Source: Prosopocoilus inquinatus
Lineage: Eukaryota > Arthropoda > Insecta > Coleoptera > Lucanidae
Reading direction: 5' to 3'
Assembly (NCBI GenBank): GCA_036172665.1
Contig: CM069876.1
Location: 38,099,001 to 38,163,000 of the forward strand
Length of the DNA: 64,000 bases
The position numbers and the translations under genes were made by a program. Position 1 is the stretch's first letter, and each line of letters starts with the position of its first letter. The notes under the pieces were generated by a model that saw only the letters and a program-made list of their open reading frames with translations, made no database searches and was not told the origin of the DNA. Of the stretch, positions 1 to 12,891 are shown piece after piece.

Positions 1-1369
1 ATAATGCAGATCATAATACAGGAGAATCTCGATATAACGGACTAATTGGCGGGAAGGAGTTTCCGATTAAGCTGAAAATCATGTATACAGGGTACGACAT
101 TTCAAGTAGACACACAACCTACATTGGGTAAGCGTGCGCGAAAGAGGTTCTAAAATGCGCTGCTGAGTTCTACTAACTGCATTTAACAAACACTTGGCAA
201 TAAAAATAAATATCTTGCTGTATAGTGTAAGTTTTGATGGATTTATGACAATTGGTGCAAATACTAGTGTCTTAAGTAGAACAAAAAAGTGTGGCAGTTT
301 TTTATTTTGTTTTCTTTACGTTTCTTATCCTGAGTGAAGGAACCAATGCTCCAGTTTTTCTTCTCGTAACTTTGCATGCCTTTATTTTTGAATAAGTCAT
401 ATTTTCATGAGGTGATTACAAATTTGTTTTTGCAAGTATTTTTTATGCAGAAATTATCTACACTGTGTTGTTGATATGATGTACTTTTTCTGAGTTTTCT
501 TATCTAATGCCAGGGCCCCTACATACTCGTGGGCCCGTTCGCACTGTAGACCCTTGCTGGTACGCCACTGTTTGCCGTACTTAATACCATATATTCTTCG
601 ATGGAACTCACATTTCCTCTAGAGCTGTATTGTAGTTTGTTTGTAGTCATTATCCTGAGCCATTCAACAATTTCTGTTTTATTTATAACTAGTTTCCTTC
701 ATTTTTGTGTTCGATAAAAGGAGATTGATGGCTGAAACTTACCATATTTCAGAAACAGTTGTGCTATTTCTGTTTACTTTTTGTTGTTTCTTCCTTCTTC
801 ACAGTGAATGGCCTTCTCTTGAAGAGCGATTACCAAATTGTATCCGATCGAAAGCTTTAATTAAGTCTATGAATTAGAAATGACTCGGAATGTTTATTGT
901 ATCTATTTTTGACGATTTCCTTTAAATCCTTGTTTTCCTTCGTTATGATAATTTGTCATTTGCCATAATGTCAGTTAAGATTAAAAGATAGTTTGAGTAG
1001 TCTATTTGATCTTTCCTTTCTCAGAAATGGGTTTGCAGATGCTTTCCCGTAGTTTCTCTTCTTTCAAGATTTTTCGGCATATTTAATTTCTTCATTTTTA
1101 TTTTTGTCTTCGTTTAAGTGCTTGTTTAGCGGATGGGGTTACGTCTTCTTCGATAAGGCTTTTTTCAGTCTTCTTCCTCTTTTCCTTGCCATTCCAATCT
1201 ATGTACGTTCTTACCGTTCAGTTTTTCCTCCGTATAGTTTTCTCTGTCCATGTTTTTTTTGCTGCATTTTGTTTCGATGTTGCTCCCTTGGTTTTTACTT
1301 TTCTCAGATTTTTTCATAACAATCAAGATTTTATGAAGTTTAAGAAGCAAAAGGAACAGTGAAATGAAA
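1..1369. other. Gene-free AT-rich sequence
   Basis: No convincing coding exon, RNA gene or transposon terminus was found on either strand. Open frames here are short, low in complexity and rich in Phe, Ser and Leu, as expected of T-rich noncoding DNA. Confidence 0.55.
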
Positions 1370-1399
1370 AGAGGTAAAGCTGGGGGTGAGAGGAAATCA

Positions 1400-1940
1400 C
1401 GAAAGATGCTATCAAAGAATACAATTTAAACGTAACCTTGCATTAGAAAATTTAAAATTTCTAAAATAAATAAATCAAGATAAAGAAAAGGAATGTACGT
1501 ACGTCGAACAAAAAGAAGAAGCTACAAGGAGGTAGAAGAAGACATCTCAAAGATTCAAAAGATGAAGTAATATAAGAAGAAGCAATAACTAGAAGAATAT
1601 AAAATGGAAGAACAAGTTGAAAAGTAGAGTATCGACTGAGACTATTAAAGAACAAAGAAAAGAAAATGGAAAGTGCGTTGGTCATTAAAAACGAAGTTAA
1701 AAAGAAGCAGGGGAAGATATTTCAAAGGTGCCTGCCACTTGGAAGAGACGTAGAAGACGAAAAAACATGGAAGCGACGCAGAAGACGACGTAGTATGAGA
1801 AGATGCAATAACCCGAAGAAGATGGAGGAATGAAATGAAATGCAAGGGAAAGTAGGATATGAAAGAGTATCAACTCAGGCCATCAAAGAACGTAACATTG
1901 CATTACAAGGTTGTAAAATTTCCAGAATAATTAACTTCAA
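1400..1940. repeat. Degenerate purine-rich tandem repeat (~240 bp unit)
   Basis: Three related stretches near 1410, 1640 and 1880 share the theme GAGTATC..CT..G, then ATCAAAGAA, then CGTAACNTTGCATTA and a run resembling TTTAAAATTTC. The plus strand is mostly A and G, and several copies carry AGAAGATGCAATAAC-like words. The copies are strongly diverged and no transposon protein is visible, so this is an old tandem array or a decayed noncoding element. Confidence 0.5.
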
Positions 1941-3730
1941 TGTTTTATATTTGCGTTCTTCTTTCCTTTAGAAATATGTCCCAGTGGTTATGATGTCTTT
2001 CGAAAAGAAGATAAAAAATTACGACCTCTTCATTGAACATTAGGTTAAGTCCGTGAGTCGTTTATTAAAAAAGAAACAAAAATAGATTTTCTGTTACGCT
2101 AAGTACGCAAGAAGCAAAAACGAAAATAAGCGTTCGGAAATAAACAGAAGTGCAAAAGTCAATAATTTACGACTGTTTAAAGTCACAGCAAAATGCGAAG
2201 TTTACGATTCACTAACAGCAAGAGATTGTTGACGTAGCGGTACACAGTTGGAAAGATGTTTCTGGAACTGCTTCGGGCGACCATTTAAAAGCTAATATTT
2301 AAATGTTCTAAAATTAGCTTGGGTTATTCAATTTTTTAATTATTTTCTTTAATCGAAGTCGTTCCCGTTCGAATCGGTTATTCCGAGATTGTTTGTCTCA
2401 AAAAATCCAATTGGCCAAAAAGGTTATTACTTGGATCAGATTAATACGAAAGGAATTCCTCAATTTATTTATTACCTTCTTTAGTGTCCTAGATTTATTA
2501 CTTTTGACATGAATTAGAATAAAATTGCAACGTTTAGCCCATAGTAGATTCCTTACGAGGATTGTGTAAGTCGTTTGGAAAAGTCTCATTCTTTTTGATG
2601 TCTTCAAGGGAACTTTGTCGTAAGAAAGTTTAGGATAAGTTGACCAAAATAAATTAGGGAAAAGGAGAAAAAAATCCCTCCCGGTAGAGTGAAATAAAAT
2701 CAACGACTTTCAGGGCAATTAAAAGCAGGATTGACAACCCCTTTTCGTGACTTGCATTAATTCTTTCGGGACAAATCGAAAGACGTCGCTGCCATTACGT
2801 AGCGGGGAACAAGGAAAACGTTCCAGAAAAAAAAAGGAGCGACCTTTTTTACGTCGGTATTTATACAAGAGCTCATTTCATGCTACCCCCCTGATGACAC
2901 AGGATAATTATTACGCGTTGTATCACCTCGTTTACAAGGATAAATTACTCCGGCGCATATGTTAACAACGTAATTAATTAACAAGTAAATTAATGAACTG
3001 TTTGCGTCATAAACAAGGGCGCGAACAACCCTGTTTCGAATAGCACACATTCCCAGAAGCTTCCCAGAATTATTAAGGCAAATGAGGGTTTAGATTTTCT
3101 TTGCTTTAAACTCAGTAGGTCTTCTTAGACCTAGTTGCTAAAACTTGATAACAATTTTTCAAAAAGGATTTCATCTATTAATCCCCATTCATGATTTTTT
3201 CGTGATTATATAGTGAATTGTTTTTCTTTTTTTTGGGGGGGGGGGGGGGAGAGTTTCAAATATCCACTGTAGCATACATGCTTGTTCTGTCAATTAGTTC
3301 TTGTCCATTAGTTTCGCAATTAAACTATCGATCGACCGCAAACTGTTTATCTGGTTGAACGGAAGGAGAAGCATACCGCACCTAAAGCCCAAGGCTGCTG
3401 ATGATGATGATAAGTGAAATTCCAGGACACATAAACTTCGTGCGCTGCCTTCATCAGAGCGAATGCCTGAAATGCCGCCGAATTAACATAGTTTCGAACC
3501 TTGCACGAAATAACTTCGTTTTCGAGGAGAATTAGGCACGCAGAATTTATGGTCGCAGGTAATCTGCACGAAATCATTTCCGAAATAAATTGTTTGAGCT
3601 TGGATGGAAATTAGGCTTTTTCTGCACGTAGCGCACTGTATTTAATTAATTAAAGTGAGTTCTTGTTAAATGAAATCACTCACTCCTCAACGTTTCCTTC
3701 TTGCCATTGTGGATTCTAGATAGATAAGAA
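1941..3730. other. Gene-free stretch with a homopolymeric G tract
   Basis: No gene is supported. A run of 15 G residues at 3235-3249 directly follows a T-rich tract, making a poly-T/poly-G junction. Open frames on both strands lack family motifs. Confidence 0.5.
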
Positions 3731-3739
3731 GACAATTTG

Positions 3740-5260
3740 ATGGAAGTCAGTAAGCAAAAAAAGAAAAAAGAGACAGTGGTATGAGAATGTAAAACAAGAA
3801 GAGAAAATAAGAAAAAGAATAGAAAAAATGAAAAACCATCAAGAAACTTACCTCCAACAACTCCAGATAGAAGGCGTGAAAAGAAAGAAATGCTAAGGGA
3901 AAATTAAATTGCTGACCAAAAAAATGGATGGAATATTTGATGTAAATCAGTAGGCATAAAAGGATAAGAAAAAGAAGAGACACTAAGAAGAAAAGAAAGA
4001 TGAAACCATCAAAGAACATATCTCCAGCACCTATAGATAGAAAGATTTTAGAATAAAAAGGAAACATTTGATACTTGAAGAGAAAGAAAATCTAAGGGAA
4101 AATTAAATTGCAGGATTGACTATTTGATGGAAGTCAATAGGCAAAAAAAGACAGGTGCATAAATGTGCAAGGAAAAGAAGAGAAAATAAGAACAGGAAAG
4201 AAAACCCAGTAACTCACCCCAAACAGAAGACTTTTAGAATAAAGAAACACATTTGATACTCGAAAGGAAAGAAAAACTTATGGAGAATCAAATTGTTGAC
4301 CAAAAAGGGATGAAATATTTGATGGAAGTCACTAGGAAAAAAACAAACAGCGGCATAAATTTGCAAGAAAAAGAAGAGAAAATAAGAAAAATAAAATAAA
4401 ATAAGAAAAAGAAGAAAAAAGACCATCAAAAAACACACCTCCAACATTTCCAGTCAGAAGGATTTTGGAATCATACTTGATACTTGAAAGGAAAGAAAAA
4501 CTAAAGGAAAATTAAATTATAGACCAAGAAATGGATTGAATACTGGATAGAAGTCAACAGGTAAAAAGGAAAAAAAGACGCTGGCACAAAAGTGCAAGAA
4601 AAAGATGAAAGAGTGCAAGAAAAAGAAGAGAAAAGACCACAAGGAACACACCTCCAACATCTTCAGACAGAAGACTTTTAGAATAAACAAACACATTTGC
4701 AACATGAAAATAAAATTCACGGAAAGTTAAATTATTGATCAAAAAGGTGGAAGGAAAAAGCAAACGACAAGAAAAACAAATGCAAAATGATGCAATTAGC
4801 ATGAAAGAATTAGATGATGAAGATATAATGAGATTGTATTTGGAAAGCAGAATCTTTGAAGAGGCAAAAGAAAGAGTGGCATGGAACTAGGTAAATAAGT
4901 GAAAGGAAAGCATGAGAAGAGGCAATTACAGAAAGTAACCTTACCTTGGCCCTTGGGCTGAAAAAAATTAAATAAAATAAACAAAGTACTTTGATCAAAA
5001 AGGAAAAAAGTTATAATTCCGTGGAAGAAGACTTGCTAAAGATCTGCTAAGCGAAAATCATCAAATCAAATCAAATAATTTCAAAAGATGAAGGAATGAC
5101 GGTTAAAAAGGAGAGTATGACGAGAGAACAAGAAGAAGAAACACATTTGAAACGTGAAAAGAAAGACTACCGGAAAATTTAGTTGTTGACCAAAAAGATG
5201 GAAGGAAGAAGCAAAGAACAACAAAGACTAAATGTAAAATGACGCAAATAGAGTCTAAGA
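3740..5260. repeat. Diverged purine-rich tandem array (~200 bp unit)
   Basis: At least six diverged copies are readable, at about 3845, 4020, 4210, 4437, 4648 and 5140. The shared order is CCTCCAACA, then CAGAAGACTTTTAGAATAAA, then ACACATTTGATACTTGAAA, then GGAAAATTAAATTG, GACCAAAAA and TTTGATGGAAGTCA. Between these blocks lies simple AAGAAGAGAAAATAAGAA sequence. The minus-strand frames across it are low-complexity Phe/Leu strings and are not genes. The spacing is near nucleosome repeat length. Confidence 0.7.
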
Positions 5261-6490
5261 AGAATTGATGATGAAGATCCAATGAGGATGAAAAATTGTT
5301 TGGAAAGCAGAATATTTGAAGAGAGATTAAGAACCAAATGACAAATAAAGGAAGGTGGTAAACAAGTGAAGGAAAACTATGAGAAGAGGCAAAGAGGGAA
5401 AGTGACTTCAGCTCGAACTGAAAAAAAGATAAAATAAAGAAAGCACTCCGAACAAAATGGAAGGAATGGAAAGAAAAGGGAGTTAGAAATACACTGAAGA
5501 AGATTTGTTAAATGAAACAGATCATGAATTGGAGAAAAAGAATATACTTGAGCAAAAAGGGAGAAGTTAGAATTACATGGAGGAAAACTTGTTAAGGATC
5601 TGCCAAACGAAAGAGGCAAGAAACAAGAAATTCAAACGTACAAACCACGCGAAAAACAAAGTCACATCAAAAGAAGTCGAACTTGAAGGAACGAGAGTTG
5701 GAAAGTACAGAGTGACGGCAGCTCAATTGACGAACAAAAAGAAAGATGTTACGGAAAAGTGAAGTAATGTTTGAAAGAATTAAGAAACTCAAGGAGGAAA
5801 GAAGCCAGTAACAAAATCAATAAATAAACAGATTAAGATTAAGCGAGAAAATTAACTTAACCTCGAAAAGTAGAACGTAAAGTACCATATGATTTTTTAA
5901 ATTTTAGATAAAGGTTAGCAATGAAAAGCAAAGTACATTTAAATTTAGTCGAAGAGGATGATAGTATGGACAGGAAAAGAGGAAATAGCAAACCTATGAT
6001 CAGAACTAAAGAAGTTATTGGAAATTTTACAGTAAATTTTTATTTATTAAGGTATTTAGCACCATACATTTTGCTTTCCAGAGCCTCCCTTTACCTAAAA
6101 TTAAAAAAAATCATACGGCAGTTAGTGTTATAAAAACAGATACAACGAGTGAAGTAGAAAATGAAAAAGACGAAAGACAGCAGAATCTAAAGCTGCTGAT
6201 AAAATTATTGCTGACGGAATTTTGAAGAACAATAATAATTATTTGTAGTGGAAGATATAATAATAATAAAGGAAAGTAGAGTACCTTGATGGACAAACAA
6301 AAATGAGACAGAGAAAAAAGAAAAGTAATGGAAGATGATAAACAGATTAACATGGGTATAATAGAAAGACTTGACTTCAAAACTAGTTATAAAGTAAAAC
6401 CTGTGAAACTGATATGGTGGATGAAGCAGAAGAAAACGAAGAATAATAACGATAACGAATTTTTTATTATAGTCGATAAGGATAACGATT
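5261..6490. other. Purine-rich gene-free sequence
   Basis: The purine bias of the adjoining array continues to about 5830 with fragments of the same words, then fades. A 61-codon lysine-rich frame near 5577 reflects base composition and is not a recognisable protein. Confidence 0.45.
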
Positions 6491-6494
6491 TTTT

Positions 6495-6669
6495 TATTAT
6501 AATCAAGGCCGAGACATGTTTGGGCAAATTGCTCTCCATTATGTAGAGCGGACAATGCTAACGGTCGGGTGGAGCACGCTGTGGCACATGCAACTGCTAA
6601 TACACAACGTTGTCCGCTCTTTAGAATGGAGGGTATTTCCCCAACTACATCTCGGCCTTGATTATAATA
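6495..6669. mobile_element. MITE with 20-bp perfect terminal inverted repeats
   Basis: The ends read TATTATAATCAAGGCCGAGA (6495-6514) and its exact reverse complement (6650-6669). Pairing continues inward imperfectly, for example GTAGAGCGGACAA against TTGTCCGCTC. The element is about 175 bp with no coding capacity, so it is a non-autonomous DNA transposon. The outer TATTATAAT part may include target sequence, so the true ends and superfamily are uncertain. Confidence 0.8.
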
Positions 6670-9399
6670 GAAAAGGAAACTTAAAATGCATTTTGCAAGT
6701 ACTACAAGGTCCTATTTCTAGGCCCTTATTATTTTACATCTGCACCTTTGGATTTTTAGATGCAAACTACATAAAAAAGTCTGCCCAGTTTATGCCCTTG
6801 CGTGGATCACATTTAATTATATTATTATTTTTGACCAGCTTTAATTTTAAAAAGCTTTTGAATCTCGAATTTATTTCATATTAAAAGCAAATCAAAATCC
6901 TTAATGAGAGTTTTATTTATTTTTATTTTTCTAACGCGTTCCCACCCCTTTATTGCATTCTCGTGTTCAAATTAGCCTTTTATGTACCGCTTTATGTATT
7001 AGTTTTACTGTGGACAGAAGTAGTAATGCCGTTTCCATGGCGTAGGTCATGGGTAGGCCTTGAACCCCACCTCGAAGGTAACCACATGCAATATGCATAC
7101 ATTTACAAAGCGCTTTGTAAAGATATTTATCGCGCTTGTATTTTTGTGTTTGCGTGAGTTGTTTGACGACCGCTCCCTTTATAAATAGCCCACGTTTGCA
7201 GACCGCTGCCCAATTAGTTCTTCAAATGACGTGCAGAAGAGCAGTTTTAAGGGTCTTACGACGCTTTCTTAATTTATGTTATTATTTAATTATCCCATCC
7301 AGTTTACTTGAAGCTTCAAAAGTAAAGTAACAAATCGATTTTCTGGTTGAGAAATATAACTTTAAACCAAATATTTTTTTTTAAAATAATTTAGACACCA
7401 TCGTAGTCTGATTATAGGCAAACAATTAAATTAAGAAACGAAATTAAAATTTCTTTTATTTGAGAAAGCTGCGGTTAACACGTGATATTGAGTTGCACTC
7501 AAATCAAGGTCGTCGACGTGTTTTATACAGGCACTGAGTTTTGGAGAACTTTGGTTTCGCTGAGGCCTCAATCTGCCTACCCTTCAGTGTCGACTTTATG
7601 CATGTGAATGATAGTTACGTTTCTTGTCCGCCGGTAAGATTATGATGTTGGGGTCAGCAAGTTTGGAAATGTGAGTAGCAGGAGATTTTTCGGAACGTCA
7701 AGTTGAGCATCGTCAGCTTAATTTATCGGAAGATGAGCTAAAGATAGATTAGGTTTTGTATGTACAGATTGGGCAAAGGTTTTACTAAACATCTTGAATA
7801 ATACCTGCGACAGGGAACGCACTGCAAACATAAAGAAGAAGAAATATTGCTAGTCACGCCTACTTGTGTCGAAATGGTGATGGTTCAAAGATGGGGGACG
7901 GGAGACAGTACCACTTTGTTCGCCTTGCAGCATTCGACAGATCACGAACGCGTACTTCTTCATCTTCTTGTCTGGTCTGTTTTAGCTTTTGGATTAACCG
8001 ATTCCAGCCAGTTACTTTACCAAGTGGAGCTACTCTTTATACACATTGATATTAGCTTCTTTGTGTTGGACTCTTAATGGTGAAAGACACAAATTATAGG
8101 ATTACTAGGGGATTACTAGGATTAACTCATCTATCTTCAGGGCTCATGGTAGCAGCCACAGAAATGAGCCACGGAAAGGTAACATAGTGATTTGAAAAAG
8201 AAGACGAGCAGTCAGTTGAAGACTTATTGGTACATATTACGAACGCGTACGAAACAAATCGAAGAAGCCTCCTAAGTCTAAAAAGAAACGGGGTAATTAA
8301 GACATTATCAAATGCAATGATGAAATATGTTTGTAATTTCTTTGTTCGATAATAATTATCGTATTTTTTTTTAAATCAAAACGATTAAGATAACAATGGT
8401 ATACACAATCTTGCACAAATGTTGTAACCATCAAAAAAGTGAATGACACAAGTAATATACAGACATGGATGTAATAATTCTTTTACAACTGTTTCTTACA
8501 TAATCTTCTGATCTTCTCTTGGTTGCTATTTAACACTGGCATCATTAACAAAGTTAACTCGTTGATACCACCGCCCATCTTAACACGCCTTGAATGAGCA
8601 ACTATCAATTTTAATTTTGCAATCGTCATGTAATTAAACAGATCTTAACTCTTTGAAATTGCATGTTCGGATTGCATAATAATTATACACATAGAGTTCG
8701 AAGATTCTAATGCCATTTCCATATTTGGGAGCGCCCCTGAATTGGATTTGCATTTTGAAACACACACATGAAAATCAACAGTTAATTAATTAAGAATTTT
8801 TTTTAAACAATAACGTTTTACATATTACAATGTCGTAAAAAGCTGTTAATCAAGTGAAAATGTTCGGTGCCGCGTTTGCATAATGCCGTTGCGTTACGCA
8901 ATGAGGCCAAGCTCTGAAGATGTTCTTAAGTGGATAAAAACTATTTCAATGCTTGGTCTAGAAAGTTAAAATATTTATACGCGGATCCTTCGAGGCGGAC
9001 TGTGAAGAAATCCGAAGGAGTTTTTGAATCGATGGATCGAGGTTGTTTGTTATTAATTAATTACGTTTGAGTTATGAGGTTTGCGTAAATGAAATGAAGG
9101 ATTTAATTTAATGAAGATGCACGCATGCAAAACGTCGATGAAATCCCCTGCGGTAGCTTACAGGTGAGGCTGACGCGTTATAAATTATTGTTGTTTATCT
9201 TTCATTACGTATACGCGTAATTTTTTGCATAATCTTATACCTATTGATTTATTTAAATCTGATTTTAATTCTCGTATTATTTATAACTTAATAATAAATA
9301 CATTGGCAACATCCTGTACATAAAATGTTGTCTGCGTTCGGTCTGTGTGTGTGTGTATGTTTTTTTTAAATTAATTAATTGTTTGTTAAAAAAATTCTA
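6670..9399. other. Gene-free AT-rich sequence
   Basis: No coding exon was recognised. A TATAAATA word at about 7179-7186 could be read as a core promoter, but no open frame with a signal peptide or known domain follows it. A short TG run occurs at 9344-9356. Confidence 0.5.
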
Positions 9400-9407
9400 C
9401 TAATAAC

Positions 9408-9634
9408 CAGGGTAAAGAATTCGGCCCACTTGTTCCGCAAGCAGTATGAAAATTTAGTATTCGGACTGTATTAATCCCCGTCCGGAGTAACTTCTGCAAA
9501 GTGCGAACGCTCGCACTGTAACCGTTCCCCTCCCACTCAATAGTAATTTAAATGCATCGTAGCCGCGGAAAGAGTAATTAGTACATACGATGTAAAAAGT
9601 GTCCAACACTAAGTGGGCCGAATTATTTTTCCTG
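9408..9634. mobile_element. hAT-type MITE with perfect 8-bp target-site duplication
   Basis: A 227-bp element starts with CAGGGTAAAGAATTCGGCCC and ends with an inverted counterpart beginning CAGGAAAAATAATTCGGCCC on the other strand. The innermost 14 bp, AATTCGGCCCACTT, are perfect inverted copies. It is flanked on both sides by CTAATAAC (9400-9407 and 9635-9642). Eight-base duplications and CAGGG-like termini are hallmarks of the hAT superfamily. There is no transposase frame, so mobility would have depended on an enzyme encoded elsewhere. The intact duplication and ends argue for fairly recent insertion. Confidence 0.88.
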
Positions 9635-11690
9635 CTAATAACGCACTACTATTTTTAATTGCACAACACATTATAATAAAATATTTTTTGTTTCAGGTGA
9701 GTGGATGTGACTGCAGATGTAGGTAAGCCTAAATGCATGCAAACAAAAGTTTTAAACAGTTTTTATAAATTATTATAACCTGTTGTAAATCCTAAATTTT
9801 GTGTCGCCTGCTGTAAAAAAAGTAGGAAGGACCAACTTAATAATAATAACAATAAGATACTGAGCAGGAAGTTCGTTTTTTTTTAGTAATTTACGATTGC
9901 TCTGTAGATAAACAGTTCATTTTAAAGGCACCATGCTCTATAGATTTTATTTTTCTGGTGCGCCAATACAGGGTAATTCAGAACTAGAGTCATTCAAGTA
10001 CAAATTTGCAAGAAATAAATTTATCCGAAACATTCCAAAAATCAACCTCCTTTGAGTCCAAAATGGAAATTATGATTCATTTGGTATGCATGCATACACA
10101 AGTTCGATGTTTGAAAGAATGAGTTGCGTGCATTTTAAAGTTTTGTTTCAAGGTAAACGCTAGTATTTCTTTTACTCCGCGAGGGTTGACTGCTATTGAG
10201 ACGCAATACTGTTGTACCACTGCCCACCAACCAATTTAAATCTGAATCTTCAATGCTTTTTACCTTAAAAATTATGCATACTAGACCCTTTATACACAGG
10301 GATTTTTTGATATGTTTTCTCGAGTACTATCTGTCGTTAGGAGGTAGGACTCTTATTTTGAATCACCCTGTATAAACTAATTACGTGTAATTACGTATGA
10401 CAATATCTAATTTCTAAATGGTTTACAGTTGCGAACTTTTAATTGAAGCAATAAAGAGTGAGTGTGTTTAAATTTTAATTTCTCTTTTTTTAATAATTAA
10501 AAATTTGCCATAAATTTTAATTGTTAACCACTTATTTATAATGGGGGTGACACACCCTATCCCTCCTTCTTTTTTCCTTTTTTTTTCTTTTTTTTTTTCT
10601 ACATCATTTCCGTTGAAGAAAATTGCAAACATATTTTCCTGATCATGAACATCGTAAGCTCTGATGATCAAAAACTTCAATTTCAACAAACAATAAATTG
10701 AAAATATTTTGTTACCCGGTTAATTCCTAGTTACATTCCGACAGCCACGTGTTGTATGTGCGTGGTTTAGTGAGGTGGCAACATTGCGTCCAGGAAGTGA
10801 CGTCTTCACGCAGTTTTTTTTTTTTTTTTTAGTAGCAAATTAATCCAAACCAAAGTGTGACTTGAACTTACCTACACAGAGTCTGTCAGCGATGAAGTGT
10901 AACACAGCTGTTTGCATGAAAACAAAGAAGACATATTGCTGAAAACGTGTAAAAGACAAATATGCAGCAGCGACACATTATGCCGGAGTGTTATGCGATA
11001 CGCTTCAGCCGCATGATTGATGAGTGACTCACGTAGGCCAGACAATGATTCGCATTGTTTTGGATTTTTTTTAAGCTCCAGCAAAAACGCAATTGTGAAG
11101 TTCCTCGACCGTGTTAAGACTGCGGCACACTTAGGTGAATTGCGACGAAAAATGTTTCTCTTGCTGTATTCTTGTGGAAATGAGCATAGCTATGCAAAAT
11201 GCGGCGATGTCATCCAACAAATACAAGTACAAAAATATAATTTTTTTCCGCCCTTCACCGTGCTATAGTGTGCAATCACCATTAATGGAGCCTTCATAAC
11301 AGGGCCGGCTTTATGCATGACGGATCCCGGGAACCATAAGAACTGTATGGCCCCTTTTTTAAGCACATTCTTATGGTCTAAAGTCAGGGTGCTCAACAGA
11401 CCGTTGAAGACCCATTTAAATGCGTTTTATTTAAGTAGAATTCAAAAATATGCAAATATACAGGGTGATTCATTTAACAAAACTCACCTATCTATTATTG
11501 TAAACACATGAATCAGCCTGTAGCTTCGAATGTAAAGGTCAAGGAGATTTTTAACGTTTCGTTTGGGGCCCCCATGGCCCCCTTGTGACCGGCCCTGCTT
11601 CATAAACTACATTTTCCATGTGTAATGCTTGATTAAACATAGATTCTTCACTTTAATTCCGCGAATTAACCGATGTACCTAAGTTTCAGT
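9635..11690. other. Gene-free sequence with repeat fragments
   Basis: An isolated diverged copy of the 11.7-12.2 kb repeat lies at about 10150-10345 (GGTAAACGCT, CCAATTTAAATCTGAAT, CTAGACCCTTTAT). A 63-bp hairpin at 11459-11522 has arms related to ACAGGGTGATTCAT. No gene is supported. Confidence 0.5.
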
Positions 11691-11694
11691 CCAA

Positions 11695-12240
11695 GGTAAA
11701 CGCTCGTGTTTTGTTTTTTTTTTTTAACGAGCGCATTATTGCAATTGTGACACAGTGCAGCTATTCCAGCGACCATCAACGAATTTATACCTGAATTTTT
11801 AAAAACTAAACATATTAGATCTTCTATGTCTACGATTTTTCTTTGCTTTGTTTTTTCGGATACTATTGATGGTTAACGCTCGTGTTTTGTTCTTTTATCG
11901 ACCGTTTATTGTTCTTGTGACGTGGTAAAGCTATTCCTGTGACCATCAGTCAATTTACACCTGAATTTTTAATGCGTGTTATCTCAGAAAATATAGACAT
12001 TAGACCCCCTAAGTCCACAGTTTTTTTCTTACTAAACCTTCTCTTTAATGGTTCTAAACGCTCGTGTTTTGTTTTTTTTTTTGTCGAACGTTTACTGCTA
12101 GCCAGTGACCATAAACCAATTTACACCTGAATTTTTAATACATTTTGTCTGAAAAACTATACGTATTAGACTCGCTGTTTCTCCAGATTTTTTTTTACTT
12201 TGTTTTTTCGGGTATTATCTGTATATACAAAACGATTATA
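11695..12240. repeat. Three-copy tandem repeat, ~178 bp unit
   Basis: The word AACGCTCGTGTTTTG recurs at 11699, 11875 and 12057. Each is followed by a T-run, GACCATCAACGAATTTA-like sequence, ACCTGAATTTTTAA, a TTAGA box and TTTGTTTTTTCGG. Spacings are 176 and 182 bp. A fourth, isolated copy lies near 10150-10345. No coding potential is seen; this fits a short satellite-like array or tandem subrepeats of a decayed element. Confidence 0.78.
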
Positions 12241-12392
12241 CTGAACAGAACAATAGGTTTTTCCAAGAAATTGATTCGGAAATAATTAAAGTACGACTGG
12301 AAAAATAATTTTAGAAGATGTAGAAACGTGAAAATAAATTAACATAATTTCTTGTATTGCTGCTAAATCTGTAAATGTTCATTGCTCGGTCA

Positions 12393-12424
12393 AGTTTTAG
12401 AAGACTTTCTGGTCGACGTTTCGC
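12393..12424 (-). repeat. Fragment related to the GCGAAACGTC repeat family
   Basis: Read on the minus strand this gives AGCGAAACGTCGACC followed by TAAAACTTGACC. The downstream half of the units in the 22.06-22.86 kb array has the same order (GCGAAACGTCGAAA, then ATAAAACTTGTCC). The upstream half of that unit is not recognisable here, so this is a truncated dispersed relative. Confidence 0.45.
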
Positions 12425-12817
12425 TTTTGGGAAGTGCCGCCACGTTGATAAAAGGAGAGAGAGAGAAGAAAAAGGTAAAATCAAATACCAATTTTGCCCA
12501 AATTAAATTCAGTTGAAAAAAATGGATTATCGCTTAGCGTTTATGGAGATTTCGTCTTTGACAGACAGTCCTAACGTATCCGCTTCACACTTAACCTCAC
12601 TTTTATCTGAGACTGTTTCTTAGCCGACACAAAACACATTCTTTTCATAACTAAATTATTGCGTCATGTCAAATAAGTTTAGAATATTTATTTCCTAATT
12701 ATCTATTTGCTTGATATGACAACGTCGTAACATTTATTTATAAACTATACAAAGTGAATTTAATAGTTGTTGCGAATGCCATATACTCAGACTATGTAAA
12801 TATTTAAAAATTTTGTT

Positions 12818-12866
12818 GCAATGTCAGGTCAAAAAGCGATCGTAAGATGTCGCTGTTTTATCTGTT
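12818..12866. repeat. Dispersed 49-bp repeat, copy A
   Basis: This 49-bp segment, starting GCAATGTCAGGTCAAAAAGC, recurs at 23484-23532 with two substitutions. Flanking sequences differ, so it is a dispersed rather than a local duplication, probably a fragment of a transposable element. A weaker relative (CGATCGTGAGATGTCACTG) lies at about 23090-23108. Confidence 0.7.
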
Positions 12867-12891
12867 CATAAATACTTATAGTTTTCAAGAA

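Noticed and set aside
3747..4998. Several minus-strand Phe/Leu-rich frames resembling membrane proteins
   Set aside because: They are reverse readings of GAAAAGAAG-type tandem repeats. Hydrophobicity comes from TTT and CTT codons, and copies repeat every ~200 bp.
6516..6884. 122-codon plus-strand frame
   Set aside because: It starts inside the MITE at 6495-6669 and continues into AT-rich sequence without any motif.
7179..7186. TATAAATA as a promoter
   Set aside because: No downstream open frame with a signal peptide, domain or plausible splice donor was found.
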